A stretch of DNA of 64,000 nucleotides from Herminiimonas fonticola (GCF_003293745.1 NZ_PTLZ01000004.1:62001-126000), one strand, 5' to 3'; numbered from the stretch's first letter, positions 31,538 through 39,720 are shown. Numbers and translations are program-made. The notes: generated from the letters alone by a model not told the origin.

Positions 31538-32011
31538 TTATTCGCCAGCTATCTGCGATTGCAGATAATTCTGGATGCCGACTTTTTCGATCAGGTCGAG
31601 TTGCGTTTGCAGCCAGTCGATATGTTCTTCGGTATCGTCGAGGATGTGCTGGAATAATGCGCGCGAAACATAATCACCGGTTTCTTCGCAGGCTGCGATG
31701 CCTTCTTTGACGGTTTTTTGCGCAGCGACTTCCAGTTTCAAATCGCAGTTCAGCATTTCCGGCGTGTTCTCGCCGATCATCAATTTGTGCAGTGCTTGCA
31801 AATTAGGCAGGCCGTCCAGCATCAGAATGCGATCGATCAATTTGTCGGCGTGTTTCATTTCGCCTATCGATTCTTCGTATTCTTTCTTGGCGATTTTTTC
31901 AAAGCCCCAATGCTTGTACATACGTGCATGCAGGAAGTATTGATTGATGGCACTGAGTTCGTTGGTAAGCTGCGCGTTGAGCAGCTTGATGATTTTGCTG
32001 TCACCTTTCAT
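31538..32011 (-). CDS. bfr: Bacterioferritin
   Basis: A 157-residue four-helix ferritin subunit that stores iron in 24-mers and binds heme between subunits. Positions align without gaps to E. coli Bfr: E18, E51, heme ligand M52, H54, E94 and H130 are present. The bridging ferroxidase ligand expected at 127 is threonine instead of glutamate (sequence DDTEEHIDW). The iron-handling neighbours upstream (tonB system, bfd) fit its role, and Bfd is the ferredoxin that releases iron from Bfr. It has its own promoter region after the exbD terminator. Confidence 0.95.
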   Translation of the reverse strand: MKGDSKIIKLLNAQLTNELSAINQYFLHARMYKHWGFEKIAKKEYEESIGEMKHADKLIDRILMLDGLPNLQALHKLMIGENTPEMLNCDLKLEVAAQKTVKEGIAACEETGDYVSRALFQHILDDTEEHIDWLQTQLDLIEKVGIQNYLQSQIAGE

Positions 32012-32317
32012 GGGAGCCTCGAAAGTGATGTGTGAATAAGGGGCTGGCTGACAAGTGACGATGATGAGTCAACAAGTTTGGCTAGCAAGAGATGAACATG
32101 ATAGCGCAGGAAAGCCGGTTTGATAGCATTTTGGCTTCATTTCGTTAGCTGGAATCATTCGTGTTTCGATTGCAGGCGTGAGTCTGGGCGCGGGTTTGCG
32201 CTGATTTCAGAATGGCTGATTGTAAGAAGTTTGGCGCAAATAAAAAGCGCGCTGCAGCAAGTTGCTGAGCGCGCTTTTTTGATCGCAGGCAAGATTTTAA
32301 ACTCGCCTGTTCTTACT
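32012..32317. other. Intergenic region between bfr and exbD
   Basis: It holds the exbD terminator at 32242-32280 and, on the bfr side, about 230 bases that must contain the bfr promoter. I see no good Fur box and no open frame worth calling. Confidence 0.5.
32242..32280 (-). terminator. Terminator after exbD
   Basis: AAAAAGCGCGCT and AGCGCGCTTTTT form the stem, extended inside by CAGCAA/TTGCTG, with T runs on both strands. It ends the hemP-to-exbD block. Confidence 0.88.
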
Positions 32318-32731
32318 TTATTTCTTCGGTGCTTCCGTCACGAATCCCATCTTGGTCAAGCCGCCGGATTGCGCTGCGGCCATCACTTGCGCAACTTTTT
32401 CGTACGGTGTTGTACGTTCTGCGCGCAGGTGCAATTCAGGTTGCGGTGTCACCTTCGAGGCATCCGCGATACGTGATGCCAATTGGGTTTCATCCAGCAC
32501 TTCATTGTTCCAGTAAGTCTGACCAGCTGCATCTATTGAGAGATTGATGGTTTCAGGCTTTACTTCGTTAGGCTGATTCGCTGCACGTGGCAGGTCGAGC
32601 TTGACGGCGTGGTTCATTACAGGAATGGTCATGATGAAGATAATCAGCAAAACCAGCATCACGTCGACTAGCGGCGTGGTGTTGATTTCCGGATTGAAGT
32701 CGTCGTCATCCGACAGGGAGCCCATTGCCAT
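32318..32731 (-). CDS. exbD: Biopolymer transport protein ExbD
   Basis: A 137-residue inner-membrane protein with one N-terminal helix and a periplasmic domain. The conserved aspartate lies in NTTPLVDVMLVLLIIF and carries protons to energise TonB. Its start overlaps the exbB stop by one base, and tonB is upstream, so tonB-exbB-exbD is one unit. The TolR family is similar, but the TonB neighbour decides for ExbD. Confidence 0.93.
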   Translation of the reverse strand: MAMGSLSDDDDFNPEINTTPLVDVMLVLLIIFIMTIPVMNHAVKLDLPRAANQPNEVKPETINLSIDAAGQTYWNNEVLDETQLASRIADASKVTPQPELHLRAERTTPYEKVAQVMAAAQSGGLTKMGFVTEAPKK

Positions 32732-33459
32732 TATTTACCTCCGACTGCAACCAGTTTGGAGCCGGTTGCAGTATCAGTGCTGCCATCTTTGGCACGAGCG
32801 CCAGTGACAAACAATGCATGCAGGTCGAAACCGAATTTATTCATTTTTGCGATCGTCGATTTATTGCCGCGTACCAAGGCGTTGTAGCCGAAGGTTGCTG
32901 GAATCGCGACAGCCAGACCGAGTGCGGTCATGATCAGCGCTTCACCAACCGGACCAGCAACTTTATCGATACTGGCTTGACCCGAGGTGCCGATTGCGAC
33001 CAGCGCGTGATAGATGCCCCACACGGTACCGAACAGACCGACGAATGGTGCTGTCGAACCTACCGATGCCAATACCGCCATACCGGTTTGCAGTTTGGCC
33101 GATGTTTCATCAATCGCTTGACGCAAGGACAGGGTGATCCAGTCGCTGACCGACAATTGATCATGCAAATGACCTTTGTGTGCTTCGTGATGGCGCATTG
33201 CATTCACGCCGGCTTCTGCGATCGATGCAAATGGATTACCGGTGCCCAGTGTTGCAGTGCCTTGTTCGAGGCTGGTTGCATCCCAGAATTCATGGCCGGC
33301 AGCATTGCCTGCGCGACGATACTGCATCAATTGCAGTGCTTTGGTGACAATGACGTACCACGACGCGATCGACATTGCGACCAACAGGACTGCCACGCCT
33401 TTGGTGACGAAATCACCTTGCGACCACAAACTTTCTAAACCGTACGGACTGACTTCCAT
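32731..33459 (-). CDS. exbB: Biopolymer transport protein ExbB
   Basis: A 242-residue membrane protein of the MotA/TolQ/ExbB family with three helices. The central conserved stretch is STAPFVGLFGTVWGIYHALVA, followed by GPVGEALIMTALGLAVAIPA. With ExbD it forms the proton-driven motor that powers TonB-dependent uptake of siderophores, heme and cobalamin. It begins 13 bases after tonB ends. Confidence 0.94.
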   Translation of the reverse strand: MEVSPYGLESLWSQGDFVTKGVAVLLVAMSIASWYVIVTKALQLMQYRRAGNAAGHEFWDATSLEQGTATLGTGNPFASIAEAGVNAMRHHEAHKGHLHDQLSVSDWITLSLRQAIDETSAKLQTGMAVLASVGSTAPFVGLFGTVWGIYHALVAIGTSGQASIDKVAGPVGEALIMTALGLAVAIPATFGYNALVRGNKSTIAKMNKFGFDLHALFVTGARAKDGSTDTATGSKLVAVGGK

Positions 33460-33472
33460 GATGATTCCTTCT

Positions 33473-34159
33473 TTATCTATTTAATGTGAAATTAATTGGC
33501 ACGATGGCATACGCAGGAGTCGGTTTTCCGTCCTCCAGATAGGGTTTGAACAGTGCGCGCATCACGGCATCCCGTGCTGCATCGTCCATACGCAAAGAAC
33601 CCGAAGATTTTTGGATTTCCACTTTTTCTGCGCGACCCTTGTCGTTAATCAGCACGCGCAGCGTCACTGTACCTTCATTACCCATGCGTGCATCCAGCGG
33701 CGGATAAACCGGACGTGGCGCATTGATATAGGAAACACCTGAAACCAGTTTAGGAGTGGCAGGTACGGAAGGTGCAGATGGCGCGGCCGGTGCTGCGACT
33801 GATGGCGGTTCTTTCGATTCCTGCGGTGGCGATGGCGCTTCCGTGATGGCTTGAGGCGATGGCGTTTCAGTCACAACCGGGCGCGGCGTTGGGCGCGTCA
33901 CTTGTTTCTTCACGACAGGAACAGTTTTCGGTTCGGCTGGTTGTGGTCTTGGTTGCGGCGCAGGTTCTTCAGTAATGAAGTTGGCGAAAATTTCTCGCGG
34001 CAGAGCCTTGGCAACTTGATGTACCAGGCCACTGCGCAATGCATAAAAGAAAGCAATGTGCAGGGCGATGATAATGATGAGTGGCGCGTATTTTCTAAGG
34101 GCTTCTGACAAGTACGGCGGAAGGCGCGGTGCTGACGACTGAATCGATGTTGCGTTCAT
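33473..34159 (-). CDS. tonB: Energy transducer TonB
   Basis: A 228-residue protein with an N-terminal membrane anchor (LIIIIALHIAFFYALRS). A periplasmic spanning region rich in Pro, Lys and Glu follows (about residues 50-130). The C-terminal TonB domain shows SYINAPRPVYPPLDARMGNE and LRVLINDKGRAEKVEIQKSS. The C-terminus touches TonB boxes of outer-membrane receptors. It lies 8 bases downstream of bfd. Confidence 0.93.
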   Translation of the reverse strand: MNATSIQSSAPRLPPYLSEALRKYAPLIIIIALHIAFFYALRSGLVHQVAKALPREIFANFITEEPAPQPRPQPAEPKTVPVVKKQVTRPTPRPVVTETPSPQAITEAPSPPQESKEPPSVAAPAAPSAPSVPATPKLVSGVSYINAPRPVYPPLDARMGNEGTVTLRVLINDKGRAEKVEIQKSSGSLRMDDAARDAVMRALFKPYLEDGKPTPAYAIVPINFTLNR

Positions 34160-34167
34160 AAAATTGC

Positions 34168-34383
34168 TTATGCGGCCAATGCGTTTGGATGAAACATTAT
34201 AGGTTGAGACGGACGAGCATCAGCGAGGCATTCGCGCAATACACGCTTTGCACAGGAATGACATTTTCCACAGCAGGTGCCGACTTCGAGATTATTGCGC
34301 AATTCCGACATCGATGTGATGCCGCTATCGACAGCTAGCTTAATTTTCCGTTCGGAAACATTGTTGCAAACACAGACAATCAT
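34168..34383 (-). CDS. bfd: Bacterioferritin-associated ferredoxin
   Basis: A 71-residue [2Fe-2S] protein. The ligands C4, C6, C38 and C41 match the Bfd pattern (VCVCNNV near the start, GTCCGKCHSC later). Bfd docks on bacterioferritin and reduces its core to release iron; the partner bfr lies 2 kb downstream. It is followed closely by tonB and so is probably induced together with it when iron is scarce. Confidence 0.92.
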   Translation of the reverse strand: MIVCVCNNVSERKIKLAVDSGITSMSELRNNLEVGTCCGKCHSCAKRVLRECLADARPSQPIMFHPNALAA

Positions 34384-34481
34384 CGAAGCCTCTTGCTACT
34401 TTCTTTGTAGTTGAAAAAAACCAAAACGCTAGTTTTAAAATTTTCTTGCTGCCTACCGCTTTTGTTACTGCCGGTTTCACA

Positions 34482-34802
34482 TCAATTAACGCGCTGTCCG
34501 GCAACCAGGCGCGTGAACAATTTAAATTTTTCTGGTTGTGGCATCGCGCGTTCAACCACGACACCCCACTGTTCCGACAACTGCTGACATGTCGCGCGTA
34601 ATACCGGTGCCAGACCTGGCAAGTCAGCCAGTGCCTTCAAATGTCGCTCGATGACCGAGGCCAGTTTGATGCACGAACTGCTTTCCTGATTGTTCGCGGT
34701 GTAATGCGACATCAAATGCAACACGGCTGAAACGAGTAATTCTGGTTGCGCCGGTGCTGCGTTTGGTTCCTCTAATGCCTGATCCATTTTTTCGATAGCC
34801 AT
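34482..34802 (-). CDS. Uncharacterised protein of the iron/heme block
   Basis: A 106-residue soluble, mostly helical protein that I do not recognise. It has no signal peptide or membrane segment. One region reads SAVLHLMSHYTANNQESSSC and the rest is hydrophobic helix with a few conserved-looking Pro turns. The ATG at 34802 is preceded by a good GAGGAGA ribosome site, which supports it being real. It lies between hemP and bfd, all on the minus strand, so an iron-related role is inferred only from position. Confidence 0.72.
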   Translation of the reverse strand: MAIEKMDQALEEPNAAPAQPELLVSAVLHLMSHYTANNQESSSCIKLASVIERHLKALADLPGLAPVLRATCQQLSEQWGVVVERAMPQPEKFKLFTRLVAGQRVN

Positions 34803-34891
34803 CAAACTCTCCTCGTGGGTTGGTTTGGCTTGCTGGCGTAACGTTGAACGTTGCGCGTGGCTGGCTTGCGAATCGATGTTTCTGTTACTTG

Positions 34892-35086
34892 TTATGCCGT
34901 CAAAATCAATTTATTCAACTGCGTCAGGCGGAGCCGATAAATCCGGCCTTCATGCGCAATTTCCACTTCCCTCATTTGCCGAAACAAATCGCGGCTGCTG
35001 ATACGTGTGATTGGTTCCGTTACCTCATTCTTACGTGCCGCGAGGGGAGCATTTGCCTGTGCTTCACGTTGTGTTGAGATCGCCAT
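34892..35086 (-). CDS. hemP: Hemin uptake protein HemP
   Basis: A 64-residue protein whose C-terminus carries the HemP motif: RISSRDLFRQ, then EIAHEGRIYRLRLTQLNKLI. HemP proteins are small, Fur-regulated and needed for heme uptake gene expression in some betaproteobacteria. The ATG at 35086 has an AAAGG ribosome site; a TTG two codons earlier is less likely. It is first in the block and lies just downstream of a possible Fur box. Confidence 0.88.
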   Translation of the reverse strand: MAISTQREAQANAPLAARKNEVTEPITRISSRDLFRQMREVEIAHEGRIYRLRLTQLNKLILTA

Positions 35087-35102
35087 GATCAACCTTTTAT
35101 CT

Positions 35103-35124
35103 AAATGAGAACAATTCGTGTTTA
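35103..35124 (-). promoter_or_regulatory. Possible Fur box upstream of hemP
   Basis: AAATGAGAACAATTCGTGTTTA matches one half of the 7-1-7 Fur consensus well (TGAGAAC, ATTC) and the other half in part. It lies 17 bases before the hemP start, where a repressor would overlap the promoter. Confidence 0.5.
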
Positions 35125-35277
35125 GATTATTGGCGATTTGACGGTGAATTGCAAGTTCTTTTGTTCTGGATTGAGCTTGGAGGCTAAATATTTTCTGGAT
35201 ATTTGACGCCGGTCACTATAAAAGTTGGCTGGAGGCTATGTTTCCGCTGTTTTTATATACGTATGGCAAAAATGACA

Positions 35278-35315
35278 AAAGCCAGGCAGGCCAATATTCG
35301 GCTTGCCTGACTTCT
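35278..35315 (-). terminator. Terminator after the glutamate-synthase-like gene
   Basis: GCCAGGCAGGCC and CGGCTTGCCTGAC pair with mismatches around an AATATT loop, and a T run follows on the minus strand. Confidence 0.65.
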
Positions 35316-35340
35316 ATATGAATAGAGCGAGTTTGAGGTG

Positions 35341-36969
35341 CTAGCGGATAGGATTAAATGATGCTGCCTGCGCAATCGGCCAGTAGGTGGCGAACACTTC
35401 CGGCAATGCTGTTTCGGGATTGAACTCGCTCAGTAACTGGCCGGATTCCAGATAAGGCAGCAAGGCCGAGGCCAGCTTGACTTGATTCGCTGATACGCGG
35501 CGCACCAAATGATGTGGTTTCAATTCAGACGGATGATTCAAGCCGGCAGCGGCAATCAATTCGGCCAATGCTTTCAATGTGTTTTGATGGAAATTGGCGA
35601 CGCGCTCGGCCTTGTCAGGAACGACCAATGCGCGCTGCCGCATTGCATCTTGCGTCGCAATGCCGGTCGGGCAGCGATCAGTATGGCAGCTCTGCGATTG
35701 TATGCAGCCGAGTGCGAACATGAAGCCGCGTGCCGAGTTGCACCAGTCGGCGCCCAGTGCAAGCGTGCGCACGATGTCGAATGCGGTCACGATTTTTCCC
35801 GATGCGCCTATCTTCACCTTGTCGCGCAATTTGGCACCGACCAGTGTGTTATGCGCGAGCAGCAGTGCTTCCTGCAAAGGTACGCCGACATGATCTGTGA
35901 ACTCGACTGGCGCGGCACCAGTGCCGCCTTCACCGCCATCGATGACGATGAAGTCAGGCGTGATGCCGGTATGCAGCATCGCTTTCACGATGCCGAAAAA
36001 TTCCCACGGATGACCTATCGCTAATTTAAAGCCGGTCGGCTTGCCGCCTGAAAGATTGCGCAACTGCTCGATAAATTGCAGCAAACCGATAGGTGTATCG
36101 AAGGCAGAATGCGATGAAGGTGAAATGCAATCGATGCCTTGCGGCACGCCGCGTGCGGTGGCGATTTCGATAGACACTTTCGCGCCGGGCAGCATGCCAC
36201 CGTGACCGGGCTTGGCTCCTTGCGAGAGCTTTACTTCTATCATTTTGACTTGCGGCAGCGTTGCGTTAGCGGCAAATTTTTCGGGAGAAAAACTGCCGTG
36301 CTCAGTGCGGCAACCGAAGTAGCCGGAGCCGATTTCCCACACCAGATCGCCGCCGGGTTCATTGCCATTATCAGGCTGGTGATAGCGACTGATACTGCCT
36401 TCGCCAGTGTCATGCATGAAGCGGCCTTTTTGCGCGCCTTGATTTAGTGCGCGTATCGCGTTCGCTGATAAAGCGCCGAAACTCATCGCAGAAATATTGA
36501 AGATGCTGGCCGAATACGGTTGCGCGCGGTTTGCACCTATCGTGATACGGAAATCATGCGAACCAACTTTTGCCGGCATGATTGAATGATTGATCCATTC
36601 ATAATCACTTTGATAGACATCCAGTTGCGTGCCGAACGGACGTTTGTCTATCGCAAGTTTTGCGCGCTGATAAACCAGTGAACGTTGATTGCGTGAAAAC
36701 GGATTTGGCGCGGCGTCGTCTTCGAGAAAATACTGACGTATTTCCGGTCGGACTGATTCGAGTAGATAGCGAAAATGCGCGAGGATAGGATAGTTGCGTA
36801 GCAAGGCGCGCTTGGTCTGGCTGATATCGGCAATGCCGACTGCAGTGAGTGCGCCTGATAGGATCACTAACCACCAAGCAGTGCTCAGCAGCATCGCCAA
36901 TATCAGAGATAAAGCAAAAACAAATCCGGCCACGATCAAGGCCAGATAACGTACAGGGAAATCGCGCAT
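35341..36969 (-). CDS. FMN-binding glutamate synthase family protein, membrane anchored
   Basis: A 542-residue protein. Two hydrophobic helices lie at the N-terminus (ALIVAGFVFALSLILAMLL and TAWWLVILSGALTAVGIA), followed by the FMN-binding TIM barrel of glutamate synthase (GltB central domain). Visible pieces are HGGMLPGAKVS, GGEGGTGAAP, and a C-x5-C-x4-C cluster (CIQSQSCHTDRC) that holds a 3Fe-4S centre in GltB. It lacks the glutaminase domain and a GltD partner. Its substrate is not known. The anchor suggests electron exchange with the membrane. Confidence 0.85.
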   Translation of the reverse strand: MRDFPVRYLALIVAGFVFALSLILAMLLSTAWWLVILSGALTAVGIADISQTKRALLRNYPILAHFRYLLESVRPEIRQYFLEDDAAPNPFSRNQRSLVYQRAKLAIDKRPFGTQLDVYQSDYEWINHSIMPAKVGSHDFRITIGANRAQPYSASIFNISAMSFGALSANAIRALNQGAQKGRFMHDTGEGSISRYHQPDNGNEPGGDLVWEIGSGYFGCRTEHGSFSPEKFAANATLPQVKMIEVKLSQGAKPGHGGMLPGAKVSIEIATARGVPQGIDCISPSSHSAFDTPIGLLQFIEQLRNLSGGKPTGFKLAIGHPWEFFGIVKAMLHTGITPDFIVIDGGEGGTGAAPVEFTDHVGVPLQEALLLAHNTLVGAKLRDKVKIGASGKIVTAFDIVRTLALGADWCNSARGFMFALGCIQSQSCHTDRCPTGIATQDAMRQRALVVPDKAERVANFHQNTLKALAELIAAAGLNHPSELKPHHLVRRVSANQVKLASALLPYLESGQLLSEFNPETALPEVFATYWPIAQAASFNPIR

Positions 36970-37297
36970 TTTTTCTCCAGGCAGAATCTCTGTCTACGCG
37001 CAGAGTATTCGCGGGACAGTGTACAACGGCGTATGGGATTTTCCTCTGGGTCGTTTATGTGCAGCATGACTTGCGGTAGATGTCTATCCCATAAAAATGG
37101 CATTGCACCAAAGTAACCATGTTGATAAGCTGCCGTGGCAGAAAACAGTTTGAATGCTGTCGACCAGGCGAAATCGGTATGGCAGTAAATGAAAACTGAC
37201 TTTCGATAATTATAAAAAATAGCCGCCGCCTCAAGCATCCATTTCAACCAAAAAGTTAGTCCTTCATTTTCACTTCCACCTAAGTCCTGGATTCCTT
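36970..37297. other. Intergenic region before the lipoprotein operon
   Basis: A 328-base gap between divergent genes. Apart from a seven-base inverted pair (ATGGGAT at 37033, ATCCCAT at 37086) I see no strong structure and no supportable gene. It should hold promoters for both flanking genes. Confidence 0.4.
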
Positions 37298-38257
37298 ATG
37301 CATACAAAGTGGGTTTTTCTAGTTGCGCCGCTGATATTGGGTGCTTGTGCAGTAACTTCGCCACCGCCGCAACCAGTTGAAGCGCCTGTGAGCCGAGCGC
37401 AGCAGATCGAAGCGCAGAAGCAAGTGAGTGCGCCACAGGTGAAAACTCTTAAGCGAAAAATCGCGATTGGCCGTTTCACGAATGAAACGCGCTATGGAAA
37501 AACTTTTCAGATCGATGCCAATCAGGATCCTCTTGGTAAACAAGCTTCCGACATGCTGAACAATCGGCTCATCAGTTCGAACAAATTTCTGACTTTTGAG
37601 CGATCGGATCTGGAAAAAATCAAGAGTGAGCAAGCATTACTTAAAGAGGGAAACCTGATTGGCGTCGATACGTTGATCTTGGGATCGGTGACCGAATTTG
37701 GCCGTAGTACCAGTGGTAAATCCGGGTTTTTGAGTTCTACAAAAATTCAGATTGCCAGAGCCAAAGTTGAAATTCGCTTGGTCGATGCCAGAACTGGATA
37801 TTTGTTTTTTACTGCAACAGGAACCGGCGAAGCTTCTACTGAATCTGGCGAAGTCGCGGGATTTGGCAGCAGGGCAGATTACGACGGCACTTTGAATGAT
37901 AGAGCCATAGGTGCGGCAATCTCCGATGTGCAAAATGCATTGATCAGCAAATTGGAAGAGCGGCCATGGCGTACCGATATTCTGAAAGTAAGTGGAAGAC
38001 AGATATTCATATCGGGAGGTGCGCGGCAAGGTCTGAAGGTAGGTGATGTGCTGGTGGTGATGCAACAAGGCGAAACGGTTAAAAGCAATCAAACCGGCTT
38101 CGCTATCACCTTGCCTCCTGCATTGATCGGAAAAATCCGCGTGACAAGTTTGTTTGGAGACAACGAAACCAATGAAGGAGCGATTGGTGAGCTGGTATCT
38201 GGTGATGCAAGTGCGGCTAAAGGTTCGACGATTTTCGTTGCTGAAAACAAGGAATGA
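37298..38257 (+). CDS. CsgG-family outer-membrane lipoprotein
   Basis: A 319-residue lipoprotein; the lipobox LILGAC ends at C17, and the next residues (AVT) lack a +2 aspartate, so Lol should send it to the outer membrane. Residues about 50-220 match the CsgG fold (KIAIGRFTNETRYGKTF, then GVDTLILGSVTEFGRS and VEIRLVDARTGYLFF). A C-terminal segment of about 90 residues (FISGGARQGLKVGDVLVV) goes beyond the curli pore. No curli subunit, CsgE or CsgF gene is nearby. It heads an operon of four lipoproteins, so it is probably not a curli secretion pore. Confidence 0.85.
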   Translation: MHTKWVFLVAPLILGACAVTSPPPQPVEAPVSRAQQIEAQKQVSAPQVKTLKRKIAIGRFTNETRYGKTFQIDANQDPLGKQASDMLNNRLISSNKFLTFERSDLEKIKSEQALLKEGNLIGVDTLILGSVTEFGRSTSGKSGFLSSTKIQIARAKVEIRLVDARTGYLFFTATGTGEASTESGEVAGFGSRADYDGTLNDRAIGAAISDVQNALISKLEERPWRTDILKVSGRQIFISGGARQGLKVGDVLVVMQQGETVKSNQTGFAITLPPALIGKIRVTSLFGDNETNEGAIGELVSGDASAAKGSTIFVAENKE

Positions 38258-38262
38258 GCATC

Positions 38263-38574
38263 ATGAAAAATTACGTTTCCATCGTCTTCGCACTTTTGTT
38301 GAGTGCTTGTGCCGTGCCTGATACGACGGTCAAAACCGGTTCGCCACGTCCTACGCTCGTAATTAAAGGTGCGCCTGCTGATTCAACTTTGCTTGTGGAC
38401 GGACTGGTAATGGGGCCTGCAACGCAATTCAACGGTGATCCGAATGTCCTCATCCTTGAAGAGGGTTTGCATCAGATCGTGATTAAACAGGCAGGCGTCA
38501 CGATTCATACTGAGAAAACAGTCATCAGCAATGGCGAATCTCGTACAGTAACTATCAATGCAGGAGTCAAATAA
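38263..38574 (+). CDS. Small lipoprotein, PEGA-like beta domain
   Basis: A 103-residue lipoprotein with lipobox LLSAC (C16) and no +2 aspartate, so outer-membrane sorting is expected. The mature part is a single beta domain resembling PEGA: a VDGLVMGPATQF turn and LEEGLHQIVIKQAGVTIHTE. The ATG at 38263 is chosen because AAGGA lies nine bases before it; an ATG at 38254 overlaps the CsgG-like stop. The end overlaps the next start (TAATG). Exact function unknown. Confidence 0.8.
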   Translation: MKNYVSIVFALLLSACAVPDTTVKTGSPRPTLVIKGAPADSTLLVDGLVMGPATQFNGDPNVLILEEGLHQIVIKQAGVTIHTEKTVISNGESRTVTINAGVK

Positions 38575-38948
38575 TGCGCATCTCTTCAATTCTTTGTGCG
38601 GGAGCGTTGTTTGCACTTGCCGGTTGCGTTACAACAGCTCCAGCTAAATACAGTTGGGGCAACTATGAAAATTCGCTCTACTCGTATTACAAGGATTCAT
38701 CGAAATCAGCTGAATATGAGGCTGAACTGGCAAGCATGATTCGTAATTCCGAGGCAACTGCAAAACCTGTTGCGCCTGGTCTTCATGCTGAATATGGATT
38801 CTTGATGCTGCAGGAAGGGAAATTGAAAGACGCGATAGCGCAGTTTGAAAAAGAAAAAGCGAAATGGCCGGAATCAACTTACTTGATGAATAACCTGATT
38901 CGCATCGCATCGAATCCCGTCAAGAAAACAACGGCATCCAAGGAGTAA
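38574..38948 (+). CDS. DUF4810-family lipoprotein
   Basis: A 124-residue lipoprotein with lipobox ALAGC (C18). The mature part begins with the DUF4810 motif KYSWGNYENSLYSYYKD, followed by two helices with TPR-like character (AEYGFLMLQEGKLKDAIAQF). The ribosome site CAGGAG lies seven bases before the start, and its ATG overlaps the previous stop. It is conserved beside CsgG-like and DUF799 genes. Helical repeats suggest a scaffold in a complex with its neighbours. Confidence 0.85.
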   Translation: MRISSILCAGALFALAGCVTTAPAKYSWGNYENSLYSYYKDSSKSAEYEAELASMIRNSEATAKPVAPGLHAEYGFLMLQEGKLKDAIAQFEKEKAKWPESTYLMNNLIRIASNPVKKTTASKE

Positions 38949-38954
38949 TCAAAC

Positions 38955-39623
38955 ATGTCACGAAATTTTAAACTCTTATTGGCGTGTTTCTTTGTTTTGA
39001 GTATCAGTGGTTGCGCTACGCAAATGCAAAAGAAAAGCGACTATACGGCTTTACGGACTGAAGCTCCTCGCTCGATTCTGGTTGTGCCTGTGATTAATCG
39101 CAGTGTGGAAGTCAATGCACCGGATTATTTTCTTTCGACGATTTCGCGACCATTGGCCGAACGTGGCTATTACGTTTTCCCCGTGCATTTGGTTAAACGT
39201 ATGATGGAGGACGATGGCTTGGGCGATGCCAATATGGTGCACGTCGGTGAGCCACAGCAGTTGGGGAAAATGTTCGGATCGGATTCCGTGATGTATGTCA
39301 CGATCGAGCGTTGGGATGCACAGTACATCGTATTTGCTACAACGGTGACCGTCGAATTGAAGTATGTATTAAAGAGTACGTCGAGCGGACAGACTTTGTG
39401 GCAAAACTCGCAAAAGCTGGTGTACCAGCCGCAGAACAATAATTCTGGCGGTGGACTTGCCGGTCTGATTGCGCAAGCGGTAACGGCTGCCATTGCGAAA
39501 GCGGCGCCGAACTACGTCCCGCTTGCTCAGCAAGCCAATATGCAGGCAATTAATACAAAAGGTCAGGGTTTGCCGGCGGGACCGTATATTGATTTATATC
39601 AGAAGGATCAGGCTGATTTTTAA
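38955..39623 (+). CDS. DUF799 lipoprotein, GNA1162 family
   Basis: A 222-residue lipoprotein with lipobox SISGC (C20) and no +2 aspartate. The core has the DUF799 motif PRSILVVPVINRSVEVNAPD and GSDSVMYVTIERWDAQY. The C-terminal 60 residues hold a Gly/Ala-rich segment (GGGLAGLIAQAVTAAIAKA) that could insert in a membrane. The meningococcal relative GNA1162 is a surface-associated antigen with a fold compared with TolB N-terminal domains. Last gene of the operon. Confidence 0.86.
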   Translation: MSRNFKLLLACFFVLSISGCATQMQKKSDYTALRTEAPRSILVVPVINRSVEVNAPDYFLSTISRPLAERGYYVFPVHLVKRMMEDDGLGDANMVHVGEPQQLGKMFGSDSVMYVTIERWDAQYIVFATTVTVELKYVLKSTSSGQTLWQNSQKLVYQPQNNNSGGGLAGLIAQAVTAAIAKAAPNYVPLAQQANMQAINTKGQGLPAGPYIDLYQKDQADF

Positions 39624-39679
39624 CGCGGCAATGAATGATCAGCTTGTTCTAAGCGGATGCGATTAGAGCATTCTTAAAT

Positions 39680-39720
39680 AAAAAAGCCGCGCAGATGAAA
39701 AACATCTGCGCGGCTTTTTT
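39680..39720. terminator. Perfect 18-bp bidirectional terminator
   Basis: AAAAAAGCCGCGCAGATG pairs fully with CATCTGCGCGGCTTTTTT over an AAAAA loop. It closes the lipoprotein operon and the converging mnmA gene. Confidence 0.92.

Noticed and set aside
34423-34436. AAAAC-GCTA-GTTTT as a terminator between the unknown protein and bfd
   Set aside because: The stem is only five AT-rich pairs, too weak despite T-rich sequence after it on the minus strand.
37298-38257. Calling the CsgG-like gene a curli secretion pore
   Set aside because: No csgA, csgB, csgE or csgF nearby, an extra C-terminal segment, and three unrelated lipoprotein partners.
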